Below, piece by piece: positions 5,753 to 5,830 of a stretch of 5,830 bases of DNA. The notes beneath the pieces were generated by a model. It saw only the letters and a program-made list of their open reading frames with translations, made no database searches and was not told the origin of the DNA. The position numbers and the translations under genes are program-made. Every line of letters starts with the position of its first letter. Positions within the stretch are counted from its first letter, which is position 1. Source of the stretch: an uncultured Gammaproteobacteria bacterium (GTDB lineage: Bacteria > Pseudomonadota > Gammaproteobacteria > Arenicellales > UBA868); contig CAJXBY010000166.1 in NCBI GenBank assembly GCA_913051905.1, positions 1 through 5,830 on the forward strand. The letters run 5' to 3'.

Positions 5753-5830
5753 ATGAGCTCTAACGCATCTGAAGATTCGTCAAAGGCATCCAGCATTGGC
5801 ACTGGAAGTGGAGACCAACGTCGTCCTCTT
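5753..5830 (+). CDS. Possible start of a further gene (cut by the window edge)
   Basis: An ATG ten bases after the serine hydrolase stop opens a frame that stays open for 26 codons to the right edge (MSSNASEDSSKASS, then GTGSGDQRRPL). The segment is polar, Ser-rich and apparently disordered, with no signal peptide. Such N-termini are common ahead of a first membrane helix or a folded domain, but nothing identifies the family. No strong Shine-Dalgarno is seen, though the close spacing would suit translational coupling. It could also be chance open frame. Confidence 0.4.
   Translation, partial: MSSNASEDSSKASSIGTGSGDQRRPL

Noticed and set aside
5416..5802. Minus-strand open frame near the right edge
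   Set aside because: It overlaps the conserved C-terminal part of the serine hydrolase (YGYMWWLN, GAGGN) and has no recognisable domain.

Overview
The window looks like ordinary chromosome from a Gram-negative proteobacterium, most likely a gammaproteobacterium. The evidence is a YciB septation/envelope protein, a tRNA-Leu gene with an encoded CCA end, and an outer-membrane beta-barrel gene ending in Phe. Base composition by eye is moderately GC-rich and even across the window. I see no insertion sequence, integrase, phage gene, CRISPR array or duplicated attachment site.

Layout. The left part (1-3432) is read from the minus strand. In order of transcription it holds tRNA-Leu(CAA) (3346-3432), an Omp85-superfamily barrel gene without POTRA domains that is interrupted by one in-frame TGA (2014-3276), a small VOC/glyoxalase-fold protein (1523-1888), a DapA/NanA-family lyase (535-1467), and the start of yciB, which runs off the left edge (1-428). 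The right part is read from the plus strand. It holds a PLP fold-type II Ser/Thr dehydratase-like enzyme (3576-4559), a serine hydrolase of the beta-lactamase/class C esterase superfamily (4627-5742), and the first 26 codons of a possible further gene (5753 onward). The 143-bp gap 3433-3575 is a divergent intergenic region between the two halves.

How the genes may work together. The VOC and lyase genes are 55 bp apart on the same strand, and a promoter-like sequence lies upstream of the VOC gene, so they may be cotranscribed. The dehydratase and serine hydrolase are 67 bp apart on the plus strand and could be a small catabolic pair (a hydrolase releasing a hydroxy-amino acid, a lyase deaminating it). 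That pairing is inference only. Active-site residues suggest that neither the lyase nor the dehydratase is the textbook enzyme: the lyase lacks the DapA arginine, and the dehydratase has Phe in place of His in its SxGNH motif.

The most checkable oddity is the single TGA at codon 245 of an otherwise intact barrel frame (signal peptide, LRGY motif and terminal Phe all present). The second is a start-site trap: the same frame stays open upstream into the tRNA and gives a spurious N-terminus. I found no convincing sign of a new multi-gene system.
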